DNA of 64,000 nucleotides, from contig NZ_LYPB01000067.1 of the NCBI RefSeq assembly GCF_001653565.1, positions 1-64,000 on the forward strand. The letters run 5' to 3'. This document shows positions 1 to 9,295 of the stretch, one piece after another (position 1 is the stretch's first letter; each line of letters begins with the position of its first letter). This DNA is from Paenibacillus oryzisoli (GTDB lineage: Bacteria > Bacillota > Bacilli > Paenibacillales > NBRC-103111). The notes under the pieces are model-generated. The model had not been told where the DNA came from, did not search any database, and was given only the letters and a program-made list of their open reading frames with translations. The position numbers and the translations under genes were made by a program.

Positions 1-26
1 TGTTGCGTTAGACCTTAAGGATCTTA

Positions 27-51
27 ATTATCCATCGTCCCGATGGATAAT
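27..51. other. perfect 11-bp inverted repeat with 3-nt loop
   Basis: ATTATCCATCG and its exact reverse complement CGATGGATAAT are separated by TCC. No T-run follows on either strand, so it does not look like a terminator. It could be an operator or an RNA hairpin belonging to a gene left of the window. No coding sequence is visible in positions 1-94. Confidence 0.5.
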
Positions 52-94
52 CCTACATTACACAAACTTCTTGACGCTACCACTTTGAGGTGAT

Positions 95-229
95 TAACTG
101 GAAAAAGTACAGCTAAATCTGGACTTTAACGCCGAATGTGGGGGATTGGGAGGAAATAGATGGAGTTTTTCCATCTAAGTCGAAAAAATACTCATAAATG
201 TGCAAATTAACTGTATGAAATCCATCTAA
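95..229. repeat. family A intergenic array, copy A1 (three units)
   Basis: Three palindrome-like units of about 22 bp lie at 95-116, 156-178 and 207-229. The first is TAACTGG-N8-CAGCTAA, the second ATAGATGG-N7-CCATCTAA, the third TTAACTG-N9-CATCTAA. Start-to-start steps are 61 and 51 bp, matching units 2, 3 and 4 of the four-unit copies elsewhere in this window. Unit 1 is absent or decayed. The array lies beyond the terminator of the dehydrogenase gene to its right. Confidence 0.85.
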
Positions 230-276
230 TGTTGGGAGACTGCAGTCCCTATAGCTAGCTAAAAAGAAGTCACAAG

Positions 277-320
277 AAAAAGACGAACCCACGCTAAAAG
301 CAGCATGGATTCGTCTTTTT
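277..320 (-). terminator. intrinsic terminator of the dehydrogenase gene
   Basis: An AAAAAGACGAA-type arm and a TTCGTCTTTTT-type arm enclose a loop of about 20 nt. The hairpin begins 8 nt past the stop codon of the minus-strand dehydrogenase gene and ends in a T-run on that strand. Confidence 0.75.
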
Positions 321-327
321 ATGTCTC

Positions 328-1179
328 TTATGCGCCACCGGTTAGGTCCACTTGCTCCTCGCTCCAAGCCCAGAGCTGACGAGCCAGCGCGTCGTCCTTC
401 GCTCTGGCGGAAACAGGCGCAATCTGCCGCCTGTAGTAGTACTCGCCGCTGACCGTACTGACGTCCGGGCTCGAGGCTAAGTACACCGCCGTATCCGCAC
501 CCTGCGCCGGCGTCAAGAAAAACGGCCGCAGCATCGCATGCACGGCCTTCCCAAACCCGGTGTCGCGATCGACACCGATGCTCGTAGCCACGGCTCCCGG
601 ATGGAGCGAGTTGGCCGTGACCGAAGTGCCTGCGAGCCGCTTCGCGAGCTCGCGGGTGAACAAGATATTCGCCAGCTTCGACTGGGCGTATCCGTTCCAG
701 ACCCGGAACCCTCGCTGCAGGTGAGGGTTCGTCCAATCGATGCGCCCGATTTTGTGGGCGCCAGAAGAGACACTAACGATCCGCCCCTGCGGAGCGCGGA
801 TGATTGCGTCCAGCAGAAGCCGGGTCAGCAGAAAGTGGCCGAGATGGTTAACACCTATCATGGCCTCGAAGCCATCTGCTGTGGTTTGCCGCTTCACGGT
901 GACGACGCCCGCGTTGTTCACGAGCACATCCAACACGTCGTGTTTGGCAAGAAACGCCGCCGCAAAAGCGCGAATGCTCGCCAGCGAAGCGAGGTCGCAG
1001 AGCATGAGCTCGATGCGTTCGGAGCCGCTTTGGCGACGCGCTTCAGTGAGCGCCTGCTCGCCTCTTGATTTGCTGCGGCAGAGCATGATGACGTTGGCGC
1101 CCTGTTTGGCCAATGCCACCGTCGTGGCAAGGCCCATCCCGGAATTAGCTCCGGTGATGAGTACCGTTTTATTGTGCAT
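328..1179 (-). CDS. short-chain dehydrogenase/reductase (SDR)
   Basis: A 283-residue cytosolic NAD(P)-dependent oxidoreductase of the classical-to-extended SDR type. The cofactor motif TGANSGMG is at residues 10-17, the structural NNAG at 88-91, a catalytic Ser near 139, and YAQSK supplies Tyr164 and Lys168. Retinol-dehydrogenase/WWOX-like members that act on lipophilic carbonyls or alcohols share this pattern, but the substrate cannot be read from sequence. I chose the ATG at 1179 because AAAGGAGG lies 10 nt upstream; the reading frame stays open 12 codons further. The gene is clearly richer in G+C than its neighbours and stands alone, divergent from rpiA, so recent acquisition is possible. 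The family call is firm and the function is not. Confidence 0.9.
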   Translation of the reverse strand: MHNKTVLITGANSGMGLATTVALAKQGANVIMLCRSKSRGEQALTEARRQSGSERIELMLCDLASLASIRAFAAAFLAKHDVLDVLVNNAGVVTVKRQTTADGFEAMIGVNHLGHFLLTRLLLDAIIRAPQGRIVSVSSGAHKIGRIDWTNPHLQRGFRVWNGYAQSKLANILFTRELAKRLAGTSVTANSLHPGAVATSIGVDRDTGFGKAVHAMLRPFFLTPAQGADTAVYLASSPDVSTVSGEYYYRRQIAPVSARAKDDALARQLWAWSEEQVDLTGGA

Positions 1180-1327
1180 CGCGGGATCGCCTCCTTTTAC
1201 TCCAGTATAGACCATGGGAACAATTCCCGCCTATCAGATTGCGGTGATCGATACTTCGTTGAATATTCCTATGTATGTTAAACTGGTTAGATAGCATTCA
1301 AACAGTGGAAGTGAGGAGCGTGCACAA

Positions 1328-1990
1328 ATGGAAGCGAAAAAAGCAGCAGCAGAGTTAGCGGTGGCGGAGATCCGTGAAGGGATGATCGTCGGTTTGGGAA
1401 CAGGTTCAACGGCCTATTGGGCGATCCAAGGGCTTGGGGCTCGGGTGCGCAATGGCCTGAACATTCAGGCTGTGGCCACTTCCGAAGCCTCTGAGAACTT
1501 AGCGAAGGAGTTGGGGATTCCGCTTATTGCATTTGCCAATATCTCAGAAATCGATGTCACGATAGATGGTGCAGATGAAGTGGACGCCGCTTGGAACTTA
1601 ATCAAAGGCGGGGGAGGCGCGCTGCTGCGGGAGAAAATCGTTGCATTTTCAAGTAGGAAGCTGATTATCGTGGTGGATGAGAGTAAGGTTGTTGCCCAGC
1701 TTGGTGCCTTTCCCCTACCTGTAGAGGTTGTAAAGTTTGGTTATGAACTGACGATTCGGAGGCTTCGAGCGCTGGGCTGCAAGCCTGAAGTTAGAGTTGT
1801 TGATCGTCAGCCATTCTTGACGGATAACGGAAACTATATTATCGATTGTAATTTCGGCAGCATACCGAATCCTGCTGGGCTGCATCAGGCAATTAACGGA
1901 ATTCCAGGTGTTGTGGAGACTGGGCTTTTTATCGGGATGGCTAGTCAGGTGATCGTGGGGTATAAGGATGGTTCGGTGGAGAGATTGTAG
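1328..1990 (+). CDS. rpiA: ribose-5-phosphate isomerase A
   Basis: A 220-residue cytosolic enzyme that interconverts ribose 5-phosphate and ribulose 5-phosphate in the non-oxidative pentose phosphate pathway. Family signatures are all present: GLGTGSTAYWAI near residues 22-33 (phosphate loop), DGADEVD near 80-86 with the catalytic Asp residues, and KGGGGALLREK near 93-103 with the catalytic Lys. The length is normal for RpiA. GAGGAG about 10 nt upstream supports the ATG. The gene is a single transcription unit with its own terminator. It is one of the safest calls in the window. Confidence 0.97.
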   Translation: MEAKKAAAELAVAEIREGMIVGLGTGSTAYWAIQGLGARVRNGLNIQAVATSEASENLAKELGIPLIAFANISEIDVTIDGADEVDAAWNLIKGGGGALLREKIVAFSSRKLIIVVDESKVVAQLGAFPLPVEVVKFGYELTIRRLRALGCKPEVRVVDRQPFLTDNGNYIIDCNFGSIPNPAGLHQAINGIPGVVETGLFIGMASQVIVGYKDGSVERL

Positions 1991-2010
1991 GAGAACGGCA
2001 CACCTAATAT

Positions 2011-2064
2011 AAAAAAAGAGTTGTCCCACCTGTCTATTATGACTTGAGGGTACAACTCTTTTTA
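2011..2064 (+). terminator. intrinsic terminator of rpiA
   Basis: AAAAAGAGTTGT-type and ACAACTCTTTTT-type arms enclose a loop of about 25 nt, 20 nt after the rpiA stop. A-rich and T-rich flanks would allow termination on both strands. Confidence 0.75.
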
Positions 2065-2111
2065 TGTTTAAACGACGAGTTTAGATGTCTCGATCGTCAT
2101 AACCTGAGGAA

Positions 2112-2297
2112 TAACTGGAAAAACTCCATCTAATTCGGGAGAATTTCTACCTATTCTCAGATTAACTGGAAAAACTCCCGTTATTTCAGCTACTAGGTGC
2201 GATTCTAGCTAAAATGCTTCAGATTAGCTGTAGGAAATCCAGTTATTTTTCAAATTAATAAGATTTCGGTGAAATTAACTACAGAAAATCCATCTAT
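2112..2297. repeat. family A intergenic array, copy A2 (four units)
   Basis: Four units at 2112-2133, 2163-2184, 2224-2246 and 2275-2297 give steps of 51, 61 and 51 bp. Units 1 and 2 read TAACTGG-A-rich-TCC-(A/C). Units 3 and 4 carry the inverted form ending in TCCAGTTA or TCCATCTA. The array lies between the convergent rpiA and DinB genes, beyond the rpiA terminator. Apart from the inverted repeat at 2367-2434, the rest of the 2066-2448 gap shows nothing I can name. Confidence 0.9.
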
Positions 2298-2366
2298 TCT
2301 GCGCGGATCGGGCAGAGGTGGTGTACTCTACTTGTAGATCGGCTGAGCGTGCAGAGTCGGTGAGCG

Positions 2367-2434
2367 AATTTTACTTGAAGATTAACTAAGCGGGAAGAGC
2401 TGCTGTGTCTATAGGTGTAGGCACAAGTAAAATT
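2367..2434. other. 11-bp inverted repeat with 46-nt loop
   Basis: AATTTTACTTG at 2367-2377 and its exact complement CAAGTAAAATT at 2424-2434 lie just past the stop of the DinB-family gene. The loop is too long for a standard terminator. It may be a weak 3' structure of that gene's transcript. Confidence 0.35.
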
Positions 2435-2448
2435 GGTGGTGATTCACC

Positions 2449-2949
2449 CTACACCAACGGCTGCATACCCATCGCAACCCAACTTTCCCGTGTCGGGCCA
2501 TAAATATCGGGAACGCGCAATCCAGCTTGGCGCATCAAGACGATCATTTCACCGCGATGGTGAATTTCATGGGAGATAAGGACGCGCAATGTCAGTCCGT
2601 TAGGCCACTGATCACCGTACATATCGCTAGTTTCGAACAATTTGGCGTCAGTCCATTGCGATTGAATCGCTTCGATGGCTGCGGCAGCGGAAGTACGGTA
2701 GGTGTCTGCAATAGTTCGGGCAGAAGCGGGAGCAAGCTCTTCCCCTTCAGGAGCAGGGAAAGTCAGCCCTGTGCGGGATAGCATCTCGTGAACCGTTGTG
2801 GCGATGTGCCATGCGATTTGACCAAGCGAACGGAGTTCAGGTGTGATTTTCTGAGCAAGGGATGCGTCTGTCAGGACGTCCATCACACGTTGGGTACCTT
2901 GTGCTTCACGGGTATATTCAGTTACAAAATCTTCAATCATCTTAATCAT
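2449..2949 (-). CDS. DinB-family metal-binding protein
   Basis: A 166-residue four-helix-bundle protein of the DinB/YfiT superfamily. These proteins use a three-His metal site; some are thiol S-transferases and many are uncharacterised. The His triad fits AWHIATTVHEM in the middle and SHEIHHRGEM near residues 125-135. The start at 2949 follows GAGGAGG at 9 nt spacing, so an open extension of 37 codons upstream is not used. The neighbour immediately upstream is a WYL-domain regulator on the same strand, a pairing that suggests the regulator may control it. The function is unknown beyond the fold. Confidence 0.85.
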   Translation of the reverse strand: MIKMIEDFVTEYTREAQGTQRVMDVLTDASLAQKITPELRSLGQIAWHIATTVHEMLSRTGLTFPAPEGEELAPASARTIADTYRTSAAAAIEAIQSQWTDAKLFETSDMYGDQWPNGLTLRVLISHEIHHRGEMIVLMRQAGLRVPDIYGPTRESWVAMGMQPLV

Positions 2950-3143
2950 GGGGGTTGTCCTCCTCAAATTGGGTTGCCAGGGAAACTGGCATCGTAAGTA
3001 GAAGCTTTGTTTTTTTCGCATTCCTGTATGAATACGTCGTCTGCAGGAGCAGAGTTTCATTGAAGCCTGCTTGTAGTGGATGTCTTGAATGCCATGCGCA
3101 GCTCATAAACCCAGTATAGACAATCATTGCTGACAACTGGATG

Positions 3144-4085
3144 TCAGTGAGTCGAGTAGAGGGCAACTATTTTTTCAGCCTTCTCTTTAATAGTAGCTGC
3201 GAGATGTGCGGGTTCTAGAATGCGTAAGCTTGGACCATAGCTGAGCAGCATGCCATGCAGCCAAGGCTCGTCGGGCTGTGTCGCTCTAATCATCAGTGTT
3301 CCGTCAGGTTGCAGGGTTACATCCTCCGGTCGGAAATAGTCTTCAACTTGCGCTCTCACATTCGGCTGCGCGTGCAGCACGAGTGTAATAAGGGTAGAGT
3401 GGTCTCTACGGCCTAGGCGATAGTCGAGTCGATCCAACGTTTCTTGCTTGCGTTCGAACGTTTGCGAGCGTACTTCGACATTATGCATGCGCGATAGTCG
3501 GAATACTCGGAAATCGGCACGCAGCAAGCAGTATCCGTACAGATACCAGCCGAAGCCTTTAACCACGATACCCATGGGCTCCACGGTTCGCACGGACGAT
3601 TCGCTTTGTGAGGAGAGATAAGAGAAAGTGATGAGGCGTGTCTCCTTGACTGCGGTACGAAGGGTTGTCAGCTGCTCTGTATTCTGATGGCCGTTGTCCC
3701 ACGGATTCATATCGAGGATGAGCTGGTTGCCGAGATGAGCTGCAGCAGGTTGCTCGGATTTGGCGACGAGTGCGCCGACCTTATCCAGCAGATTGCTGAT
3801 TTCTTGGTCGGGGACGGAAGCGTGAATTCCTTTGAGTCCAGTAATAATCGATTGTAGCTCTTCCAGGGACAGGAACTGACGATCCAGCCGGTATTGATCC
3901 ATGATTTCATATCCACCGCTGAGTCCCGAATAGGAAACAACGGGAATGCCGGCTTGATTAATAGCTTCCACATCCCGATAAATGGTGCGCAGAGACACCT
4001 CGAACCGCTCCGAAAGCTCTTTAGCGCTTATTCTGCGACGATTGAGCAGCAGCATGGTGATGGCGAGTAAACGATCTATTTTCAA
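3144..4085 (-). CDS. WYL-domain transcriptional regulator (YafY-like)
   Basis: A 313-residue DNA-binding regulator. The N-terminal DeoR-type helix-turn-helix spans roughly residues 1-60 (ISAKELSERFEVSLRTIYRD). The WYL sensor domain is in the middle, with GWYLYGYC carrying the family signature, followed by a WCX-type tail. The best start is the TTG at 4085, six bases after GAGGTG, which gives the KIDRLLAI beginning usual for this family. ATG codons up to 48 nt upstream lack a comparable ribosome binding site. It lies 194 bp upstream of the DinB-family gene on the same strand. The ligand is unknown. Confidence 0.88.
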   Translation of the reverse strand: MKIDRLLAITMLLLNRRRISAKELSERFEVSLRTIYRDVEAINQAGIPVVSYSGLSGGYEIMDQYRLDRQFLSLEELQSIITGLKGIHASVPDQEISNLLDKVGALVAKSEQPAAAHLGNQLILDMNPWDNGHQNTEQLTTLRTAVKETRLITFSYLSSQSESSVRTVEPMGIVVKGFGWYLYGYCLLRADFRVFRLSRMHNVEVRSQTFERKQETLDRLDYRLGRRDHSTLITLVLHAQPNVRAQVEDYFRPEDVTLQPDGTLMIRATQPDEPWLHGMLLSYGPSLRILEPAHLAATIKEKAEKIVALYSTH

Positions 4086-4224
4086 AAGGAACACCTCATT
4101 AATTCGGGTCATATTCTTCATTCCGTATTCCATTATACAGATGTATATCCGTTATTGCCGCATAGCTTATGGAAAAATTTGAAATAATAAACCGAATTGA
4201 ATTCTAGGATGGGAAGTGCGAACC

Positions 4225-5085
4225 ATGTCTCGGTTTAGAAAAAGTTTGGTAATCCCACTGCGCGCAGCAACAATGGGGGTGCTCTTGAGCGGTGTTTTGA
4301 GTTTTGGTGGATCGGCAGAGGCTTACACGCAAGAAGTTCCTCCACCACCATCCCAATTAACGCCTCCACAGAGCGGGCAGGGTCAGCTTATCCAGACACG
4401 TGAGATTGATGTCACCGGTGACGGCAAACCCGAGATGGTCTCCCTTGTCGGTTTGAAATCGGACATGAACAGTCCCTATTATGACAAGCTGTTTATCTCT
4501 GTCGTCGGACAAGGTCAGGCGCAGGTCGTGATTCCGCTGGAAGGCGGATATAATCCGAAGATGGATTTCTGCGATTTTATCCATGACAAGCTGCCTCAGA
4601 TCTATATGACCTCCGATACCGGCGGCAGTGGTGGGTTTACTTCGAATTACATCTATTCGCTCAAAAATAACGTGCCTACCGAGATCCCGATGCCGGAACC
4701 GTTGCATGTTAAAGCGACCTTTGAGAATAATTATAAGGTAAAGATGAAGATCGAGGAGACAGGTAAATCCTATACTCTGGATATTGCCGATCGCAAGGAG
4801 GCTTACGAGCAATTTGGCATGTACAATCAGGGGAAAATTGTGAAGCCGATCATTGTAAATGTGGATGCCTACAGTTTATTGAAGCCCGTCGATGTGGATC
4901 GTGATGGGTTCTGTGAGCTGAAAGGTGTTCAGCGTATCACAGGTATCGCGAATGCAGATACATTAGGTTATGTCACATCGGTATGGAGATGGCACAAAGG
5001 CCAATGGAAGTTGAAGAAAGCGGCCGTCACACAAACGCTGATGACCAGTATGGTGCGCGTACCGAGTCCTGAGGACGAAGACTAG
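4225..5085 (+). CDS. secreted protein with calcium-loop-like repeats, function unknown
   Basis: An exported protein of about 286 residues. A basic start and hydrophobic stretch end in GGSAEA, a good signal peptidase I site, followed by a Pro-rich segment. The mature part has two DxxxDG-type loops, DVTGDGKPE near its start and DVDRDGFCE near its end. Such loops resemble the calcium-binding turns of FG-GAP/VCBS-type repeats. I do not recognise a specific family. The start is uncertain between the ATG at 4225 and a GTG at 4216; GGGAAG precedes the ATG at better spacing. It is divergent from the WYL regulator and convergent with the aminopeptidase. Confidence 0.75.
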   Translation: MSRFRKSLVIPLRAATMGVLLSGVLSFGGSAEAYTQEVPPPPSQLTPPQSGQGQLIQTREIDVTGDGKPEMVSLVGLKSDMNSPYYDKLFISVVGQGQAQVVIPLEGGYNPKMDFCDFIHDKLPQIYMTSDTGGSGGFTSNYIYSLKNNVPTEIPMPEPLHVKATFENNYKVKMKIEETGKSYTLDIADRKEAYEQFGMYNQGKIVKPIIVNVDAYSLLKPVDVDRDGFCELKGVQRITGIANADTLGYVTSVWRWHKGQWKLKKAAVTQTLMTSMVRVPSPEDED

Positions 5086-5090
5086 ATGAA

Positions 5091-5140
5091 ACAAAGACCG
5101 CTCCTCCACGGAACTCATTCCATGTAGGGGCGGTCTTTCA
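5091..5140. terminator. bidirectional terminator between secreted protein and aminopeptidase
   Basis: AAAGACCGC and GCGGTCTTT arms lie between two convergent stop codons, with A-rich and T-rich flanks. It can serve both genes. Confidence 0.8.
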
Positions 5141-5152
5141 TTCTTGTGAGGC

Positions 5153-6382
5153 TTATGCCCAGTTCCCATTGCGGAATAAGGGTTCACGCGTACCGTCTGC
5201 TTTAATCCCGTCAATCGCCATATCCTTGGAACCAATCATGAAATCCACGTGGATTAAGCTTTTATTATAACCATTTGCTTCAAGTTCCTCGGCACTCATC
5301 GTCGTTCCACCCTCAATCGTGAACGGGTAGGCATTGCCGAGTGCGACGTGACAGGATGCATTCTCATCGAAAAGCGTGTTGTAGAAGATGAGTCCTGATT
5401 GCGAAATTGGCGAATCATAGGGAACGAGTGCCACTTCACCTAAATAACGAGCACCTTCATCCATATTCAGCATGTTGTTCAGCACTTCTTGACCCACTTC
5501 TGCAGTTGCCTCGACGACGCGGCCATCCTTGAAGGTTAGGGAGAAGCCATCAATTAATGAGCCTTGGTAGCTGAGCGGCAGCGTGCTGCGAACCGTACCG
5601 TTCGTGCCGTTACGTGCTGGCATCGTGAATACTTCCTCTGTCGGAATGTTCGGCACGAAGAAAATGCCACTCTCGGATGTGCTGCCTGCGGCAACCCATA
5701 GATGCTTCGGTGCTAGTTCTATGTACAGGTCGGTACCTGGTCCTTGGAAATGCAGTTGCTCGAACTTCTTGTTGTTCAGCAAGTTCTGTTTCGCGGTTAA
5801 GGTGCCGATATGTTCCTTCCAAGCGGTCACAGGATCGGCTAGATCAGCACGCGTCAGCTTGAAAATTTGTTCCCAAAGCTGCTGAACACGCTCAGCCTCG
5901 CCTAGATTCGGGAATACCTTTGCTGACCATTCAGGTGTCGGGTAAGAGACCATAAGCCAGTTGACTTTGTTGCTGCGCGTATAGTTCAGGTAGCCGGCTC
6001 GAGCTGTAGCGGCTGCTTTGCTAGACATGGCGACACGTGCTGGGTCAATATCTTTGAGTAAATCCGAGTTAGGTGCGTAAATGGATAGGAATGCCGCGCC
6101 TTTCTTGGCCATCTCTTCCATCCCGTTAGCACGCCATGCGGGGTAGGTCTGAAGCGTACTTTCAGGTGCGTGCTTCAGTCGAAGCGCCTTCACCTCGTCG
6201 TCATCCCAGTCTACGACGACTTCCTTGGCACCGGCGTCATACGCCTTCTGTGCCAGCTTGCGTACGAAATCCGCACACGAAATCGGTGTCGTAATGACGA
6301 CGGTTTGGTCCTTTTGAACATTTAATCCGACGCGTATCGCAAGCTCTGCATATTGGTCTAAGTAATGCTCGAATGATTCCAT
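5153..6382 (-). CDS. M29 family aminopeptidase (AmpS / aminopeptidase T type)
   Basis: A 409-residue cytosolic metallo-aminopeptidase, close to the usual M29 length. These enzymes remove N-terminal residues from peptides with two metal ions. Candidate ligands are the His in SCHVALGNAY and the His and Asp in SLIHVDFMIGS near the C-terminus, with upstream Glu residues in the central domain. The start at 6382 follows AAAGGAGA at 8 nt; an extension of 10 codons is open but lacks a ribosome binding site. It is divergent from glnS with 83 bp between them. Confidence 0.93.
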   Translation of the reverse strand: MESFEHYLDQYAELAIRVGLNVQKDQTVVITTPISCADFVRKLAQKAYDAGAKEVVVDWDDDEVKALRLKHAPESTLQTYPAWRANGMEEMAKKGAAFLSIYAPNSDLLKDIDPARVAMSSKAAATARAGYLNYTRSNKVNWLMVSYPTPEWSAKVFPNLGEAERVQQLWEQIFKLTRADLADPVTAWKEHIGTLTAKQNLLNNKKFEQLHFQGPGTDLYIELAPKHLWVAAGSTSESGIFFVPNIPTEEVFTMPARNGTNGTVRSTLPLSYQGSLIDGFSLTFKDGRVVEATAEVGQEVLNNMLNMDEGARYLGEVALVPYDSPISQSGLIFYNTLFDENASCHVALGNAYPFTIEGGTTMSAEELEANGYNKSLIHVDFMIGSKDMAIDGIKADGTREPLFRNGNWA

Positions 6383-6465
6383 CTCTATGTCTCCTTTATA
6401 TTTGAGTACCATTAATGTATGATAGAAAATAAAACTTTAACCCGCGGGAGAAAGGCTGGGCACAT

Positions 6466-8145
6466 ATGGAAACGAAAAACGCTGAAACAAACGTAAGCGC
6501 AATATCAAATTTCATTAAGAACATTGTAAACGAAGATTTGAAATCAGGCAAAGTAAGTACGGTCGTGACCCGATTTCCCCCGGAGCCGAACGGTTACCTT
6601 CATATAGGACATGCAAAGGCGATATGCACGAACTTTGAAATCGCGGATGATTTCAATGGGTTAACGAACCTTCGATTTGATGACACGAATCCGGTCAAAG
6701 AAGATGTTGAATATGTGGAGTCCATTAAACAAGACGTAGAATGGCTAGGTTTTAAATGGGATGGGCTTTTCTTTGCTTCGGACTATTTCGAAGAAATGTA
6801 TAGCCGAGCATTAGTCTTGATTCGCAAAGGGCTAGCTTATGTCGATGACCAATCGGCGGATCAAATCCGTGAAACGCGTGGAACACTGACGCAAGGAGGA
6901 ACAAACAGCCCTTATCGCGAACGTACGATCGAGGAGAATTTGTCCCTATTCGAGCGTATGCGTGCGGGTGAATTCAAAGACGGCGAGCGTGTGCTGCGTG
7001 CCAAAATTGATATGTCAGCACCGAATATTAATCTTAGAGACCCGGTCATCTACCGTATCCTTCACGCACATCACCATAATACAGGAGATGCATGGTGCAT
7101 CTATCCGATGTACACGTACGCACACCCTCTTGAAGATTCTATTGAAGGTGTCACACACTCTCTTTGTTCTAGCGAGTTTGAAGATCAACGTCCTTTCTAT
7201 GACTGGGTTATTCGTGAGTGCGAGATGCCGAATATATCAAGACAATATGAATTCGCCCGTATTAGTCTAAAGAATACCGTTACGAGCAAAAGAAAATTGA
7301 AACAACTCGTGGACGAGAAAGCCGTTGACGGTTGGGATGACCCGCGTATGCCGACCATATCGGGTCTGCGCCGTAGAGGCCTTACAGCAGAGTCGATTCG
7401 CAACTTTGTACGTGAGCTTGGCGTATCCAAAGGCGGCGGTGGCAGCGTTGTTGACACTCGCATGCTGGATCACTTCGTCCGCGAGGATTTGAAGTTGAAG
7501 GCGTTGCGCACGATGGGCGTGCTGAATCCCCTCAAAGTCGTCATCACCAACTATCCGGAGGATAGCGTTGAAATGCTGGAAGCGGAGAATAACTCCGAGA
7601 ACCCGGAAATGGGTAATCGTATGATTCCTTTCTCCCGCGAGATCTACATCGAACAAGATGACTTCATGGAAAATCCACCGGCTAAGTATTTCCGGTTATT
7701 TCCCGGCAACGAAGTGCGTTTGAAGAACGCCTACTTCATCAAATGCAACGACTTCATCAAGGATGCCGAAGGCAACTTAGTTGAGTTGCACTGCACTTAT
7801 GATGTCGAGACCAAGAGCGGCAGCGGCTTCACTGGCCGTAAAGTTAAAGGCACGATCCACTGGGTGGATGCCAAAAGCGCCGTACCCGCGGAATTCCGTC
7901 TGTACGAGCCACTGATCTTGGACGATGAGGAAGGCGATGAAGAGACATCGTTCATGGACAAAGTGAACCCGAATTCCTTGCAAATCGTGCAAGGCTTCGT
8001 GGAAGACAACATGAAGAGTGTGAGCCCGCAGGATAAATTCCAGTTCTTCCGCCACGGCTACTTCAACGTGGATCCGAAGTACACGACACCGGATCATCTC
8101 GTGTTCAACTTGATCGTATCGTTGAAAAGCTCGTTCGTGGTGTAA
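6466..8145 (+). CDS. glnS: glutaminyl-tRNA synthetase
   Basis: A 559-residue class I aminoacyl-tRNA synthetase that charges tRNA-Gln directly. The HIGH-type motif is in [16 protein letters not shown], and VTSKRKL fills the KMSKS position. The catalytic core is followed by the beta-barrel anticodon-binding domains typical of GlnRS. GAGAAAGG precedes the ATG. Many Bacillota lack GlnRS and use GatCAB transamidation, and some carry GlnRS fused to a YqeY domain; here the protein ends without YqeY. A strong terminator follows 15 nt after the stop. Confidence 0.96.
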   Translation: METKNAETNVSAISNFIKNIVNEDLKSGKVSTVVTRFPPEPNGYLHIGHAKAICTNFEIADDFNGLTNLRFDDTNPVKEDVEYVESIKQDVEWLGFKWDGLFFASDYFEEMYSRALVLIRKGLAYVDDQSADQIRETRGTLTQGGTNSPYRERTIEENLSLFERMRAGEFKDGERVLRAKIDMSAPNINLRDPVIYRILHAHHHNTGDAWCIYPMYTYAHPLEDSIEGVTHSLCSSEFEDQRPFYDWVIRECEMPNISRQYEFARISLKNTVTSKRKLKQLVDEKAVDGWDDPRMPTISGLRRRGLTAESIRNFVRELGVSKGGGGSVVDTRMLDHFVREDLKLKALRTMGVLNPLKVVITNYPEDSVEMLEAENNSENPEMGNRMIPFSREIYIEQDDFMENPPAKYFRLFPGNEVRLKNAYFIKCNDFIKDAEGNLVELHCTYDVETKSGSGFTGRKVKGTIHWVDAKSAVPAEFRLYEPLILDDEEGDEETSFMDKVNPNSLQIVQGFVEDNMKSVSPQDKFQFFRHGYFNVDPKYTTPDHLVFNLIVSLKSSFVV

Positions 8146-8160
8146 CGAACGTTGATCTGA

Positions 8161-8198
8161 AACCCCCAAGCGTATGCTTGGGGGTTTTGGTTTTTTTT
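8161..8198 (+). terminator. intrinsic terminator of glnS
   Basis: AACCCCCAAGC and GCTTGGGGGTT form an 11-bp stem with a 4-nt loop, followed by a long T-run. It is one of the strongest terminators in the window. Confidence 0.92.
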
Positions 8199-8204
8199 AG
8201 TATC

Positions 8205-8367
8205 AGCCACACGCCAACCTACACCGAACGCACCTACAGTCACGACATCCTCCACAAATATGCACCTCCACTAACACACCACTACTAATACGCACTACAA
8301 CAAATACCAACCTCCACTACCACCAACCTTCACTACCCCAAACCGCTACTACCACCGCCTGCCACCC
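8205..8367. repeat. degenerate CCACTA/CCAAC-type low-complexity tract
   Basis: An almost G-free stretch built of short variants of CCACTAC, ACCAAC and ACGC with no fixed period. It has no open frame with a ribosome binding site. It directly precedes family B array B1. Comparable low-complexity tracts adjoin four other arrays in this window. Confidence 0.7.
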
Positions 8368-8374
8368 TACAAAA

Positions 8375-8550
8375 GTGCAAAAGAGCATCCTTTCTGGGAT
8401 TTTTTAGTCTAAAAAGGTAGGAAAGATGCAAAAAGGCAGTTATTTGTGGAAAAATGACCTGAAATCGAAGATTTCAAGGGAAAAGGATGCCTTTTTGCAC
8501 GCATTTCTGTCAACGAGGGGATTTGCGGGAAAAAGGATGCCTATTTGCAG
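8375..8550. repeat. family B intergenic array, copy B1 (four units)
   Basis: Units lie at 8375-8393, 8425-8445, 8481-8500 and 8530-8550. The first two read TGCAAAA(A/G)(A/G)GCA, the last two are inverted (GGATGCCTTTTTGCA and GGATGCCTATTTGCA). The TGC-to-TGC step of the first pair is 51 bp, the second pair steps by 50 bp, and the middle reach from TGC of unit 2 to GCA of unit 3 is 72 bp. It sits between glnS and the phosphatase pseudogene. Nothing else is visible up to 8682. Confidence 0.88.
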
Positions 8551-8682
8551 TTTTCAGCCAAAGTGCAGGAGATTCCAAGCATTTCGCGAATGCGTATAAG
8601 GAAATATTTGTGAAAATGGGGGAGTGGGGGTCTACGATCTTGACGGTCATAACTACGAATAAAGTAGCTTGAGGAGGCGCAC

Positions 8683-9196
8683 ATGAAAGACGACGATTTA
8701 TATGGTTAGACACGCAGAATCTCCCTATAATGAAGGAACCGAAAGAACCAGGGGACTTACTCCCAAGGGGAGAATAGACGCGGAAGCTATCACAAAAATT
8801 TTAAAAGACGAAGAAATTAATAGGCTGATATCTAACCCCTATGCACGAGCAATTTTAACCCTAGAGGGGTTGGCGGAGGAACTGGAACAAGAGATTAAGA
8901 TATTTGAAGATCTTCGGGAAAGACATTTTTCTAGTGAAGATGCTCTGATTCCTACTGAGGATTTTATGTCAGAAATGAATCGGATGTTTGATGATTTTGA
9001 TTATGCTTACCCAGATGGAGAATCTAATAGAGCGTGCCAACAAAGATCGGTGGCTGTATTGAACACTATTTTAGAAGAAAATAAGGGGAAGAAGATTGCC
9101 ATCGGCACGCATGGGAATGTGATGACATTAATGATGAATCACTTTGATGCGACATATAACGATAAAACAGAGCAATCTCGCAGCCGAAGAAGCTGA
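8683..9196 (+). pseudogene. histidine phosphatase (phosphoglycerate mutase-like), frameshifted and truncated
   Basis: The normal start is visible: GAGGAGG, then an ATG at 8683. The frame from this ATG hits TAG after eight codons. Removing one G at about 8689 restores MKTTIYMVRHAES, the expected start with the RHG-type catalytic motif. The body continues to a second His in GTHGNVM, but the expected C-terminal region is replaced by a few basic residues and a stop at 9196. Another frame from about 9174 to 9259 reads like coding sequence (AAEEAEGLFYLYVLKK), suggesting a second lesion. Initiation at an internal ATG (8702) would give a protein lacking the first beta strand. I read it as a decaying gene. 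Confidence 0.75.
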
Positions 9197-9295
9197 AGGA
9201 TTGTTCTATTTGTATGTGCTAAAAAAGAAATACTTCCTTCACAATTTTCCCGTACACTAAAAGGATAATGGTTTCATTCAAGGAGTGTGCCCCTC

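Noticed and set aside
95..2297. Family A units as simple terminators
   Set aside because: Most single units lack a following T-run, and separate terminators usually lie between the gene and the array. The fixed multi-unit spacing is not explained by termination.
8375..8550. Array B1 and similar arrays as CRISPR
   Set aside because: There are only four units, half of them inverted, with degenerate unit sequence and no cas genes in the window.
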